16,354 nt of DNA from JAZGHN01 sp964496725 (lineage in GTDB: Bacteria; Chloroflexota; Dehalococcoidia; Dehalococcoidales; E44-bin46): assembly GCA_964496725.1 (NCBI GenBank), contig CAZCAS010000016.1:1-16354 (forward strand). Direction: 5' to 3'. A program made the translations under genes and the position numbers. Position 1 is the stretch's first letter, and every line of letters starts with the position of its first letter. Below the pieces are notes generated by a model. It was given only the letters and a program-made list of their open reading frames with translations, had not been told where the DNA came from and did no database searches. Positions 1 through 7,601 of the stretch are shown piece after piece.

Positions 1-245
1 CCTTAGAAGGAATAGTGCATTTGTACCTCAGTAAATATTTGGGGACACAGAACGCCCTTTTGTTTAACAGGCCTACCGTCCAAGCAATCGTTTCTTATCA
101 CAAGTATCGCGATAGAATAGTCAGCCTGCCACCGCTGCACCGATTCCGATGTTTAAGCAAAACTATGTGGTTGTCGAAGGCTACTATGCTCTCCCTTTTG
201 AGTAGCGGAGATTTTCAAAAATCTAGGAGGCAAGCGACGGATTTA
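1..245. other. no gene seen at left edge
   Basis: This stretch lies downstream of the cbpB stop codon. Open frames exist on the plus strand, but none has a ribosome binding site or a recognisable product. I see no GC-rich hairpin followed by a T tract on either strand, so the terminator of the cbpAB unit was not located here. Confidence 0.5.
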
Positions 246-1652
246 TCACATAGAAATATCAAACGTGGTCGTCGTTCCTGAATCCCAGCCATCCCACAGG
301 AAAGCCTCTTCCTTCCTGTCAGCAATCAGACGCAGTGCATACCGCACCTGTTCCTCATATAGCTCACAAAAGGCCCCCGTGCTACTCATGCTCCCATTCA
401 TTTCCTGAGCTTCTGCCGGGCATGGTGAGCCGCAGAAATGGCGAACTGCGCAACGCCGGCAGGGCTCAATGTCCTCAATCTTGCGTCCGATCACCTTGGC
501 AAAGGCGTCACTGGCAAGAACGTTATCGATGTTGTCAGTAAAGATATTCCCACCCCTGAAATCCGGCAAGCCAATAAATTCACTACAGGGAAACATGTCA
601 CCCTTGGCGGAAAGCGCAAAGAAGCATCGCCCACCACCACAGGGTGAAATATCACACATGAGCCTCCTGGCAGTAGGTGCCACAATGCTTACTAGCACGT
701 TAGCGAAGTTGGCAACCACCAGCTTGCGCCCAGTCTTCCTGTAGAGTTCATAGGTACAGTCCAGCGCTGCTAGGTAGTATCTTGCCAACTGGACATCGCT
801 CGGCTTTAAACCCTGTGCGCCCGGCTGAGTACAGCGCACAGGGTTGAGCATGCAGACTGGTACATCACAAGTATGGAAGAATTCTACGATCTTACTCAGT
901 GACCGCATATTCTCTTTGGTTACGGTACAAATAACATTATAACCAGGGTATCCCCTGAGCCGTTCCATAGCGGCTAACACCTCTGAGAATGACCCTTTCC
1001 CAGACCAGTTGCAACGGGTCCTGTCGGCAACCGCAGCAATATGTCCATCAAGAGAAAGCCCTATGCCCACACTATGCGAGGTCAGAAAGTTGATAGCGGC
1101 CTCATCTAGAAGAGTGCCATTGGTCTGAACTCCGAAACGGAAATCATCACGGTACTGCTCAATGGCAGCAAACATCGCCTCACGATTGAGCATAGGCTCA
1201 GCGCCATGGAACACGATTTGGGGAAGTAAGCCCTTTCGTACTGTTCGCTTAAAGTAGCTCTTCAGAATGGTCAAAGCTTCCAGTAACTCAGCCTCCGACA
1301 TATGTTTTCCGCCCTTACGCATTTCCTCCGGGATATAGCAATAGTCGCAGTTTAGATTGCAGCGCTCGGTTGGGTTTAGATAGACAGCCGAGGGCTTTAG
1401 CCCAAAGCGAAGCATATGCATCTCCTTGGCAAAGGCAACTGACTTCTTGCGATACTGGGAAAGTAGCTCCCCTGCGGCAATAACTTCACCCAGCTTGTTC
1501 TTTCTTACCAGAGACCAGAAACCGGTATCTGGATCAACCAAGCCAGCATAGGTATCATGGCCAATGTCTATTGGCTGAAGCATTGGTCCATTTCCGGTGT
1601 TAACGTAGCAACCCCGTGAAGGGGCCGCTACGCAAATTGACTTTGCGGACAT
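246..1652 (-). CDS. cbpB: radical SAM/SPASM peptide-modifying enzyme, CbpB-like
   Basis: The predicted enzyme is 468 aa. The N-terminal ~90 residues carry an IDIGHDTYAGLVDPDTGFW segment. They are followed by the radical SAM Cx3Cx2C motif (CNLNCDYCY; Cys98, 102, 105), an HGAEP motif (149-153) corresponding to the usual GGEP SAM-binding strand, and a C-terminal SPASM-type cysteine set (Cys333, 338, 343, 356, 398, 401, 407, 411, 429) that would bind auxiliary Fe-S clusters. Radical SAM/SPASM proteins of this layout mature ribosomally made peptides. The overall look, the tiny upstream ORF and the cobalamin riboswitch match what I recall of the CbpA/CbpB family. I chose the ATG at 1652 because GGAAGG lies 5 nt upstream. 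A GTG at 1658 would begin inside that Shine-Dalgarno and give 470 aa. The ATG is 2 nt after the cbpA stop, so translation is probably coupled. The reaction catalysed is not deducible from sequence. Confidence 0.85.
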   Translation of the reverse strand: MSAKSICVAAPSRGCYVNTGNGPMLQPIDIGHDTYAGLVDPDTGFWSLVRKNKLGEVIAAGELLSQYRKKSVAFAKEMHMLRFGLKPSAVYLNPTERCNLNCDYCYIPEEMRKGGKHMSEAELLEALTILKSYFKRTVRKGLLPQIVFHGAEPMLNREAMFAAIEQYRDDFRFGVQTNGTLLDEAAINFLTSHSVGIGLSLDGHIAAVADRTRCNWSGKGSFSEVLAAMERLRGYPGYNVICTVTKENMRSLSKIVEFFHTCDVPVCMLNPVRCTQPGAQGLKPSDVQLARYYLAALDCTYELYRKTGRKLVVANFANVLVSIVAPTARRLMCDISPCGGGRCFFALSAKGDMFPCSEFIGLPDFRGGNIFTDNIDNVLASDAFAKVIGRKIEDIEPCRRCAVRHFCGSPCPAEAQEMNGSMSSTGAFCELYEEQVRYALRLIADRKEEAFLWDGWDSGTTTTFDISM

Positions 1653-1654
1653 TC

Positions 1655-1759
1655 TCACCTTCCCTTCTTATCCATCAGAATGTAGTGAGAAAGCCCGGTG
1701 CCATCAGCTTGGCACTTTTTGCGGTAAGCGATGACATCCTTCCCGTTTCTCTTGTCCAT
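1655..1759 (-). CDS. cbpA: 34-aa precursor-like peptide, CbpA-like
   Basis: This is a 34-codon ORF with ATG at 1759 and a strong ribosome binding site (AGGAGGGAAG) directly upstream, ending in TGA two bases before the cbpB start. The peptide is very basic at both ends, has a single cysteine (Cys16, in RKKCQADGTG), a GTG turn and a SHYIL stretch near residues 24-28. A tiny Cys-containing peptide immediately before a SPASM maturase is the standard arrangement for a RiPP precursor, and its placement behind a cobalamin riboswitch fits the CbpA family as I remember it. The frame stays open upstream to 1849, but that extension reads through the terminator hairpin and lacks its own ribosome binding site, so I reject a 64-aa form. 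Which residues are modified is unknown; Cys16 and the residues around GTGLSHY are the obvious candidates (inference). Confidence 0.8.
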   Translation of the reverse strand: MDKRNGKDVIAYRKKCQADGTGLSHYILMDKKGR

Positions 1760-1796
1760 TCTTCCCTCCTTTCCGGTTATTCGTACCCCACAACCC

Positions 1797-1841
1797 AAAA
1801 AGAAAAGGGCTCTGGCGCACCTTTTCGATGAGCCGGAGCCC
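1797..1841 (-). terminator. riboswitch-linked intrinsic terminator
   Basis: On the minus strand GGGCTCCGGC (1841-1832) pairs with GCCAGAGCCC (1816-1807), with one C-A mismatch and a 15-nt loop. A T-rich tract (TTTTCTTTTT, 1806-1797) follows immediately. It lies between the cobalamin riboswitch and cbpA, as expected for a transcription-attenuating expression platform that lowers cbpAB expression when cobalamin is abundant. The off-switch direction is inferred from how most cobalamin riboswitches with terminators behave. Confidence 0.85.
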
Positions 1842-1865
1842 TTTACCATCAGGTTCCGTGTTTAT

Positions 1866-2036
1866 TTAGCTTCAGCAGGTCTTCTGGCTCTTGGATCCCC
1901 CCTTCGTCTGCAGCCTTCCCATCCCGCTTTAGCGGAACAGTGACCACGCTTCTAAGCGTTTTAGCAGACTTCAGTCCCCAATTACAGCGACGGGTCCGCC
2001 ACGGCTCTATCCGTGTTCCGAGATGCTGAAAACTTT
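1866..2036 (-). ncRNA. cobalamin (B12) riboswitch
   Basis: The minus strand shows the conserved elements in order. The 5' pairing strand TTCAGCA is at 2030-2024, followed by the GAACACGG..AGCCGTGGCGGACCCGTCGC region, the GGTCACTG segment, the GATGGGAAGG segment and the B12 box AGCCAGAAGACCTGCT (1889-1874). The closing 3' strand TGCTGAA (1877-1871) is perfectly complementary to the 5' strand, closing P1. Spacing and order match the cobalamin riboswitch class. It controls the cbpAB pair through the terminator that follows. Exact ends are approximate by some ten bases. Confidence 0.93.
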
Positions 2037-2044
2037 CGACGATA

Positions 2045-2074
2045 AATATAGCAAAGAGGCCTAGGGTTTGTCAA
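2045..2074 (-). promoter_or_regulatory. promoter of the riboswitch-cbpAB transcript
   Basis: A minus-strand TTGACA (2074-2069) and TATATT (2050-2045) are separated by 18 nt, and TGC precedes the -10 hexamer (extended -10). A start near 2038 would place the riboswitch at the very 5' end of the transcript. Confidence 0.8.
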
Positions 2075-2348
2075 GCCAGGTAGAAAATAGTAAAGCCTGT
2101 TTTCCACAAAGGCTACAACGTTACTGCGACAGAAGCTGAGTAATCCTCCTAAGAGTTCACTCTCAACAGCCTCAAGCCTTTTTCATTTCTTCCCGCTTTT
2201 TGGGGTCAAGGGGGATTGCTCAAAAACCCTAGAGAGTGCCTGCTGGGCCACCCAGGCTTAACAAAATGAGTTATTGTTGAGCCTATGTGTGGGAGGGTTA
2301 CAATTCATGCTCACTTCCACCACACCTTGGTAATTATGTTCCGATGGT
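2075..2348. other. intergenic stretch without recognised features
   Basis: This is a gene-free interval between the divergent cbpAB promoter and the promoter of the nuclease-like gene. No Shine-Dalgarno-preceded ORF, tRNA or repeat was recognised. A minus-strand frame of 104 codons at 2258-2572 overlaps the next gene's start and has no supporting signals. Confidence 0.4.
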
Positions 2349-2350
2349 GT

Positions 2351-2377
2351 TTCATAAAGCTGGTTGAATGGTATAAT
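2351..2377 (+). promoter_or_regulatory. putative promoter of nuclease-like gene
   Basis: A perfect -10 TATAAT sits at 2372-2377, about 50 nt upstream of the GTG at 2428. The best -35 is a weak TTCATA at 2351-2356 with a short 15-nt spacer, so only the -10 is convincing. Confidence 0.45.
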
Positions 2378-2427
2378 TGAGCGGTTAATAGGGAAGAAAG
2401 CCGAGGCCAAAGGAGGAGAGACCAGAA

Positions 2428-2943
2428 GTGCCAAAACGTTCTGGAATTCTAACTGGTACTGCCGGAGTCTATCACGTTGCTTCTCAGTTAGCTGCTCGCA
2501 ACTTCCACGCCGCAGTAACTTACGGCAATGCTCCCTCTGTAGATATTCTGGTTGGGCGTATAGATGGTTCAACTAGTCTCTCATTGCAGGTAAAAACGTC
2601 GCATTGGGCACTACGAACAAGAGGTCGAGGAGCAAATAAGAAGCCAGACCACTATGAATGGGATGTGGGCCAAAGGTCTGCTATGCAACATCGGCCAGAC
2701 CTGTTTTTCGCCTTTGTTGATCTAAAAGCGGGTAGCGGAGAATTACCTGATGTCTTCATTGTCCCATCAAAGTCTGTTTACGATTGGTTTCAAGGGGTTA
2801 TCACCAAGTATTTCGAAGGTGACCCTAATAACTTAAAGCGTTGGCGCTTTCATCCAGCGGTCAAATCTATCGACAAATACAGGAACAACTGGGACATATT
2901 ATGGGACTGTCTTGACCAGAAGTCCCAATCGTCGGGACAGTGA
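2428..2943 (+). CDS. PD-(D/E)XK nuclease-like protein
   Basis: The protein is 171 aa with a GTG start, supported by AAAGGAGGAG about 12 nt upstream. The N-terminal ~60 residues follow the pattern of small endonuclease-like proteins: a GxxGxYxVASQLAARNF helix (10-26), a strand bearing SVDI (Asp39), then LSLQVKTS (Gln54, Lys56). This reproduces the D...(Q/E)xK core of the PD-(D/E)XK fold found in DUF4365-like and archaeal Holliday-junction-resolvase-like proteins. The C-terminal half (DLFFAFVDLK.., DVFIVPSKSVYDWF) resembles the region in that group that reads back substrate-handling strands. It stands alone on the plus strand with the defence-like genes to its right on the other strand. Nuclease activity is inferred from motifs only, and the target is unknown. 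It could instead be a degraded or structural member of the fold. Confidence 0.7.
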   Translation: MPKRSGILTGTAGVYHVASQLAARNFHAAVTYGNAPSVDILVGRIDGSTSLSLQVKTSHWALRTRGRGANKKPDHYEWDVGQRSAMQHRPDLFFAFVDLKAGSGELPDVFIVPSKSVYDWFQGVITKYFEGDPNNLKRWRFHPAVKSIDKYRNNWDILWDCLDQKSQSSGQ

Positions 2944-3285
2944 GTCTCCAAGGAAATGAAGGCAATCGGGGCACATCTCAGGTTGAGGCTGGGTACCCAG
3001 CGGGATATGTTTGACGGAGTGGACGAGCAGTCGAGCACACCGGTAGCACCGGTTCCTTGTGGAACGCAGACGCGGACCGCCATGAACAAAACCGAGAATC
3101 GTTCACTGCCTCTACAGCATGCAAGGCAAAGACCTCATTCGAGCCTGTTTTATCATCTGCCACGGCTTTGCTGAGGCTGGTGAGAAGAGCTCTAGGACTC
3201 TCTCGCGGGACTGGTAGTGATAGCCAAGTCAGTGCGACACGAGGGTAATGGGGTTTCACCACCTGTTGAAGGTTGGCAGTTTCTT
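2944..3285. other. gene-free stretch, possibly old decayed DNA
   Basis: These 340 bases hold open frames of 63-94 codons on both strands, but none has a plausible ribosome binding site or a recognisable product. GTGCGAC at 3233 resembles a group II intron 5' end, but no domain V or reverse transcriptase is present. I call nothing here. Confidence 0.4.
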
Positions 3286-3486
3286 TTACCCCTTCTGTCG
3301 CTCCAATCTCTCTCGTAGTAACTCTCCACCGACGCCAACATTATCCGGTGAAGAAGCCCTCAAGTAGATTATGAAAGCCGACTTATCTATTCCGGTAAGT
3401 CTGCTGGCCGTCTCCGTGAAATCCCTTATGAGTTCCTTTTTGTTGACATCGTCTAAGTCCGGGCCATAAAAGAAGATCGTAGGCAT
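3286..3486 (-). CDS. 4-oxalocrotonate tautomerase family protein, DmpI-like
   Basis: The protein is 66 aa and starts MPTIFFYGPDLD. Pro2 would become the N-terminal catalytic proline after methionine removal. The order YGP, KKELIRDFTETAS, and the C-terminal DNVGVGGELL is characteristic of the DmpI-type subfamily of small tautomerases, which act as oligomers on enol/keto substrates. The length is normal for the family. A strong ribosome binding site (AAGGGAGGGG) lies just upstream of the ATG at 3486. It is transcribed alone or after the 250-aa gene, from which it is separated by about 200 bp and its own likely promoter. The physiological substrate cannot be told from sequence, and many such proteins in anaerobes are of unknown role. 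Confidence 0.85.
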   Translation of the reverse strand: MPTIFFYGPDLDDVNKKELIRDFTETASRLTGIDKSAFIIYLRASSPDNVGVGGELLRERLERQKG

Positions 3487-3522
3487 TATCCCCTCCCTTC
3501 AACTCTATGCGCTCTGCTAGAG

Positions 3523-3531
3523 ATTATACCA
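3523..3531 (-). promoter_or_regulatory. extended -10 promoter of tautomerase gene
   Basis: A minus-strand TGG directly precedes TATAAT (3528-3523), giving an extended -10 element about 37 nt upstream of the start codon. No convincing -35 was found at 16-18 nt spacing. Confidence 0.5.
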
Positions 3532-3684
3532 CACCGATTTGGGTAACCGGTACGCAACGTGTTCACCCCCCAAATTCAGTTGAAATCCAACAAATGTCAG
3601 TTTCGTGTGCAACGATAACCGAGCTCATCACACAGAGCGCTGTCTTGTTGAGGAAGCAACAAATGTCAAGCACTCATTTGGCTG

Positions 3685-4437
3685 TCAACCTAATTGTCTT
3701 ACGACGCCAATTGTATTTGGCAGACATTCTTTCCATTCGTGGATAAACTCATATTGCTGAACCAAAGTTGTGGCTTTGGGGAACCTTCTCAAGACAACTG
3801 CATATGCAATATCAAACACCTTATCGGTTACTCCCAACAATTCCCGTGCCAGGGTCTCGTTGAACGAGTCTGTCACTAAGGCCGCAAAGTCTTTCTCGGC
3901 GACCAAATCCATTTGCCTCACCGACGGATGAGCATATCTGTTAAGGTCGTCCCATAACGGTTTAAAGCCGGCCCGAACTTCCTCAACCGTTTTGTTCAAG
4001 ACCTTTTCCAGCGTACTGCTAACGATGCTCCAACCGAAAACACGTTCTTCTACATCTTTCGTTTTCTCCATTTGCTCGTCAAGGGACAAGGTTGGATACT
4101 TACTGTCCACGTAGTAAGCTTGGCAAATCATCTCCAAGATGTAGCGCAGATTTCTGTAAGCAGTGGGGTAATTCCCCGTGTGAAAGAGAAACTGTAGCCA
4201 GTAAACCTCCTTAAACAGCCTGAAAAACTGGAAACCGACGATGTTCATTTGTTCTTCTCCTTTGTATTCAGAAGAAATCCACTTCACAATGTCTATCCAG
4301 TTGTTCGCGTGGAAATCTATAATCTTGAGGGCTTCTTTCCCTCCCAATCGCTCTATGGTCTCCTTCCTTATTTCCCTCCATTGCTCATAAAGGTTGTCTA
4401 AAATAGTTTCTAGGTCTCTAGCCTTTTTAGCACTCAT
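3685..4437 (-). CDS. unrecognised 250-aa helical protein, HEPN-like features
   Basis: I do not recognise a named family. The 250-aa product reads as all-helical. It has a charged N-terminus (residues 1-60), a central segment with aromatic-rich FFRLFKEVYWLQFLFHTG followed by AYRNLRYILEMICQAYYVD (about 92-112), and LWDDLNRYAHPS near residue 170. The pairing of an 'R..LRYILE' helix with a later 'Y.HPS' turn is common in HEPN-like or DUF5677-like uncharacterised proteins, but the canonical HEPN RNase motif Rx4-6H is not met: here R and H are only two residues apart. The start ATG at 4437 has AAAGGAG 9 nt upstream. It lies 101 bp downstream of the Type IIG-like gene in the same orientation, with a 14-bp tandem repeat in the gap, so a link to restriction-modification or defence is possible but inferred. 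Confidence 0.7.
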   Translation of the reverse strand: MSAKKARDLETILDNLYEQWREIRKETIERLGGKEALKIIDFHANNWIDIVKWISSEYKGEEQMNIVGFQFFRLFKEVYWLQFLFHTGNYPTAYRNLRYILEMICQAYYVDSKYPTLSLDEQMEKTKDVEERVFGWSIVSSTLEKVLNKTVEEVRAGFKPLWDDLNRYAHPSVRQMDLVAEKDFAALVTDSFNETLARELLGVTDKVFDIAYAVVLRRFPKATTLVQQYEFIHEWKECLPNTIGVVRQLG

Positions 4438-4452
4438 GTGCGGCTGCTCCTT

Positions 4453-4480
4453 TGATGGTTCACATCTGATGGTTCACATC
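4453..4480. repeat. 14-bp perfect tandem direct repeat
   Basis: TGATGGTTCACATC occurs twice head to tail (4453-4466 and 4467-4480) in the short gap between the methyltransferase-nuclease gene and the 250-aa gene, starting just upstream of the latter's Shine-Dalgarno. It could be a small slippage duplication or a pair of regulator sites. Confidence 0.9.
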
Positions 4481-4538
4481 GGACAGGCTCCCGGTTGACT
4501 TCTACGTGGTAAAAGACTTAATTAGTTGAGGTTGACTA

Positions 4539-7500
4539 CTAAGCCAGAATACTTTTTACCAGCTTATCAATTTCGGCGAGTTCCTGGCTCAGGTGCTCTC
4601 TAACCTTATTGCGCAGAAAGCCAATTGATTTACCCTCTAATTTTAGTTGAGCGACCTTCCGGTGACATTCTCTGGACAGCTCTGCCAGTTTCTGGTGTTT
4701 CCCATCTTCAGGGTTAAACCTGGGAATGGGGACAACCTCAAATGGACGGCGGTGTATGTCTCGTTCAACCCCTTTGAATCCTCTGGTCTGGTGAGGTTTA
4801 ATTGTCTCATCTACATAAGGGGCATTAAGGAAAGCACATAAATAGTGGGCTTCCATGTCATCTTTGGTCTGGTAGTAGTACGTGTCAGCGTCGGCAGCGA
4901 AACCCTTAACAGGCAACCCTGTTTTTAGGAGTGGGGGTGATATCACACAGGAAGCAAGGTTAGTTCCGGCTCTGTTATACACAACCGTGTGGTAGCCAGC
5001 GGGATGCTGAGATGTTAGTTTTCCGACATAATCCAGCCACTGATAAACAGTGGATTTGTTTCCGACTTTTTTCTTGGTATTCCACAGAGCCTCAGTTTGG
5101 TTCAGCCAGTTATGGAGCCCAGAGTGCCCTTTCCCTAGCGCCATTTCTTTATTTACCATACTAAGTCCGGTTTGTTTATCTTCCATTGGCAGAACCACTA
5201 GGCTCAGGCCAGTATAGCCAAACGGTAATAGTTGCCTTCCCAGTATAGTGGCATAGAGGTATTGGGCCTCAACCTCGCCTTTAAGATAAATATTCTGCCA
5301 CGGTTTCTTGGCAGTTTTTTGCGCTTCGGGATGTGTTTCCAAGGCTGGTTTTGCCTGATTGGTTCCATAGGCGCTGGCAACGGGTTGGACAAACCACAGA
5401 CTGCGTGGCACAATGGTGGCGCCCTCTTTTATTTGTTTAAGGTATGTGCTGGGCTCAAGTGTAGGTGGAAATATTTTGTCAGCCGGCTTCTGCTTTGTAG
5501 CAGCCTTTAGTTCAACTTTTGCCATTGACCACCCGACATTCTTGCTGGTTAGTCCACCCTTTAGTATCTTCACTGCCACCTTTTCTACTTGTCCATGTTT
5601 CTTGGCAATCAAGACGCAGGCGGGAACGTTGAAAAGTGGCGAGACCTCTTCAACATCCATCACTTTTTCTAGCTGTGTTGGCGGAAGCTGGTAGCCCTTA
5701 AGGAATTCCTGAAAGCGTTTGTGCTGTTTTGCACCGGTAAGCACACTACGAGGCATTACAAAGGCGATGATACCCTCCTTTTTCAAGTAGGCATCGGTTG
5801 ACAGGACGAAAAACAGCGTTGCCAACTCCATATGTGTATAGAGCTTGACCTCTTTCTTGCTTAGCAGACCATAAGAAAAAGTCAGTCTTTTGACCTGTGC
5901 CTGATACTCTGGTTCGGTGATGTAACGGTAAGAAAGCCATGGTGGATTGCCGGCTACGAGGTCAAATGGGTGTCGGTGCAGGTAGGCGGGACGGTAGTAA
6001 TTCTTCAAAATAAATGTCCAAATGGTATCACGCCTCTGCTTCACTAGCTTTCTCATCAGTTTCAGATTGCCCCGCCAGAGATAAACCCAATCCTTATAAC
6101 CCTGACTTTCTAAGTGTGACGAAAAGCCATCTAAAGCCATATCTTCGTCACCGCTTGTGTACTTGCCCATTTCGTCAATAACTTTATCCAGAGAGGCAGG
6201 CTGTTCTGCCATACTGGTCGGAATATGGAAATAGTCTTTGCCACCAGTGAAGATATCAACCATCTGCCCCCCGGATGGGCTGATACCTTCAAGCGAGTTA
6301 GCCATGTAAACAGGTATAACCACAGTCTTTTTGTAGCCTGCTAGGTCGGGAGTAAGTGCCAGCACATAGTTTACCTTGGCGATGGTTACTGCCAATGGGT
6401 GAACATCCACCCCCACGATGTTGTTGAGAGCCTCATCCACCAGTTTCTCGCTGGTAAGCTCTTGTTCTCTCAACAACTGTATGGCGGTAAAGAGAAAAGT
6501 GCCGGAGCCACAGGCTGGATCAAGCAGGCTCTGCCCGGCTTTGAAGTTAGCTTCTCTCAGAGTCAGTTCTACAAGCCAGTCAGGCGTATAGACCTCACCA
6601 AGGTCATGCTTGGTCTCACGGTCAACCAGGTTTTCGTAAAGCTCTTTTAATAGGTCTTCATCCACCTTGGTTAAATCATAGACCGCTAGGTGTTGAGCTA
6701 GACCGCGGAGGAGCTCTAAAGCATCCTTTCGTAAGGAAGGAGTAAGCACCCAGCAGAAGAAGTCTTCCTCCGCGAGATTTGGCAAATTGACGAATGCCTT
6801 ACCGGTAATTATTTCAAGAAGCTCCTGCCCCTTTGGTCTCTGCCTGAACAAAGCAGAATAGGCAAGCAGCTTCACCAATAACGATAAGTAGGTGTGCCGC
6901 AGAAAAAGCTCGTCTCTCGCTACGCTATGACCGTAGGCCTTAGCCAGAAGCCTATCCCATTCCCGAAATTTCACCTGGCATGAAGGGTCATCCTTAGCAG
7001 AGGCGAGCATCCGGCTTAGGCTATAGAACGAGGAGTTAAAGACAGGGCTGGTATCACCAAATCTCTTAACTACATCCCGAGAGGTAGGGGCGAGCTCCTT
7101 TTCCGAGAATAGAAAAGCATCAAACCAGAGGAAGGCGTCATTCACCGGAAGTCTATCTAAACTGATCTCGTCTATCTTTCTTAACGCATCGTCCTGAAGA
7201 AGATAGACCTCGAAGGTTAGACCGTCCGTCAGGACACCAAAGAAAACTTGCTTATCACCCAGAGACCGGAGATAGCGCTCCAGCTCTTCCTTGCCTTTCT
7301 CCCTTTCCAGCTTAAGGTCTCGCTTGAACTCAAAGACGATGTCCTGATACAACGCATCGATGCTGCCTCTCAGCTTGGCACCTTTTATTCCCCTCTCCAG
7401 CTCGATATCAACAGGGTCAACCTTGAAGCTCTTTCTGGCAAACTCGATGAAGACTTGGCGCAGGTAGTCATGAGAAGCTCCTTTATCCTTGGCTTCTCGG

Positions 7501-7544
7501 ATAGCTGAGAGATAATCACCAAAGTAAGACTGGAAAGGCTCCAA
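4539..7544 (-). CDS. Type IIG-like restriction endonuclease/N6-adenine methyltransferase
   Basis: The 1001-aa single-chain enzyme has three recognisable parts. Residues ~1-130 contain a PD-(D/E)XK-type nuclease core: RGSIDALYQDIVFEFKRD with Asp63, Glu72 and Lys74. Residues ~310-640 form a gamma-class N6-adenine methyltransferase: GEVYTPDWLVE (316-326), the SAM-binding motif I DPACGSGTF (342-350), VGVDVHPLA (378-385) and the catalytic NPPW (533-536). The C-terminal third (about 650-1000) has TRD-like segments (for example YYYQTKDDMEAHYLCAFLNAP and RRPFEVVPIPRFN) expected to read the DNA target. Such fused RMS proteins methylate one strand and cleave unmodified foreign DNA nearby. The start is TTG at 7544, with AAGGGAG 6 nt upstream and no better ATG nearby. 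No separate specificity or nuclease gene is present. All catalytic residues appear intact. Target sequence cannot be predicted by eye. A nuclease-dead or phage-exclusion variant is possible but less likely. Confidence 0.88.
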   Translation of the reverse strand: MEPFQSYFGDYLSAIREAKDKGASHDYLRQVFIEFARKSFKVDPVDIELERGIKGAKLRGSIDALYQDIVFEFKRDLKLEREKGKEELERYLRSLGDKQVFFGVLTDGLTFEVYLLQDDALRKIDEISLDRLPVNDAFLWFDAFLFSEKELAPTSRDVVKRFGDTSPVFNSSFYSLSRMLASAKDDPSCQVKFREWDRLLAKAYGHSVARDELFLRHTYLSLLVKLLAYSALFRQRPKGQELLEIITGKAFVNLPNLAEEDFFCWVLTPSLRKDALELLRGLAQHLAVYDLTKVDEDLLKELYENLVDRETKHDLGEVYTPDWLVELTLREANFKAGQSLLDPACGSGTFLFTAIQLLREQELTSEKLVDEALNNIVGVDVHPLAVTIAKVNYVLALTPDLAGYKKTVVIPVYMANSLEGISPSGGQMVDIFTGGKDYFHIPTSMAEQPASLDKVIDEMGKYTSGDEDMALDGFSSHLESQGYKDWVYLWRGNLKLMRKLVKQRRDTIWTFILKNYYRPAYLHRHPFDLVAGNPPWLSYRYITEPEYQAQVKRLTFSYGLLSKKEVKLYTHMELATLFFVLSTDAYLKKEGIIAFVMPRSVLTGAKQHKRFQEFLKGYQLPPTQLEKVMDVEEVSPLFNVPACVLIAKKHGQVEKVAVKILKGGLTSKNVGWSMAKVELKAATKQKPADKIFPPTLEPSTYLKQIKEGATIVPRSLWFVQPVASAYGTNQAKPALETHPEAQKTAKKPWQNIYLKGEVEAQYLYATILGRQLLPFGYTGLSLVVLPMEDKQTGLSMVNKEMALGKGHSGLHNWLNQTEALWNTKKKVGNKSTVYQWLDYVGKLTSQHPAGYHTVVYNRAGTNLASCVISPPLLKTGLPVKGFAADADTYYYQTKDDMEAHYLCAFLNAPYVDETIKPHQTRGFKGVERDIHRRPFEVVPIPRFNPEDGKHQKLAELSRECHRKVAQLKLEGKSIGFLRNKVREHLSQELAEIDKLVKSILA

Positions 7545-7572
7545 TGTATGCTCCCTTGAGATACCTAAGTTT

Positions 7573-7601
7573 ATGATACATGAGCAGTGTCAATTAAGCA
7601 A
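7573..7601 (-). promoter_or_regulatory. candidate promoter of the Type IIG gene
   Basis: A minus-strand TTGCTT (7601-7596) and TATCAT (7578-7573) are separated by exactly 17 nt, about 30 nt upstream of the TTG start. Both hexamers deviate from consensus by one or two bases. Confidence 0.5.

Noticed and set aside
15..281. Plus-strand open frame of 88 codons at the left edge
   Set aside because: No ribosome binding site, no recognisable product, and it overlaps the end of cbpB on the other strand.
2258..2572. Minus-strand frame of 104 codons
   Set aside because: It covers the promoter and start of the better-supported nuclease-like gene and has no Shine-Dalgarno or family features.
3233..3246. 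GTGCGAC start resembling the 5' end of a group II intron
   Set aside because: Only the first bases match; no domain V hairpin, no reverse transcriptase and no plausible intron body within the window.
2978..3262. Minus-strand 94-codon frame with a translated look
   Set aside because: No ribosome binding site; cysteine-, serine- and arginine-rich composition is typical of an out-of-frame translation, and other frames here are equally open.
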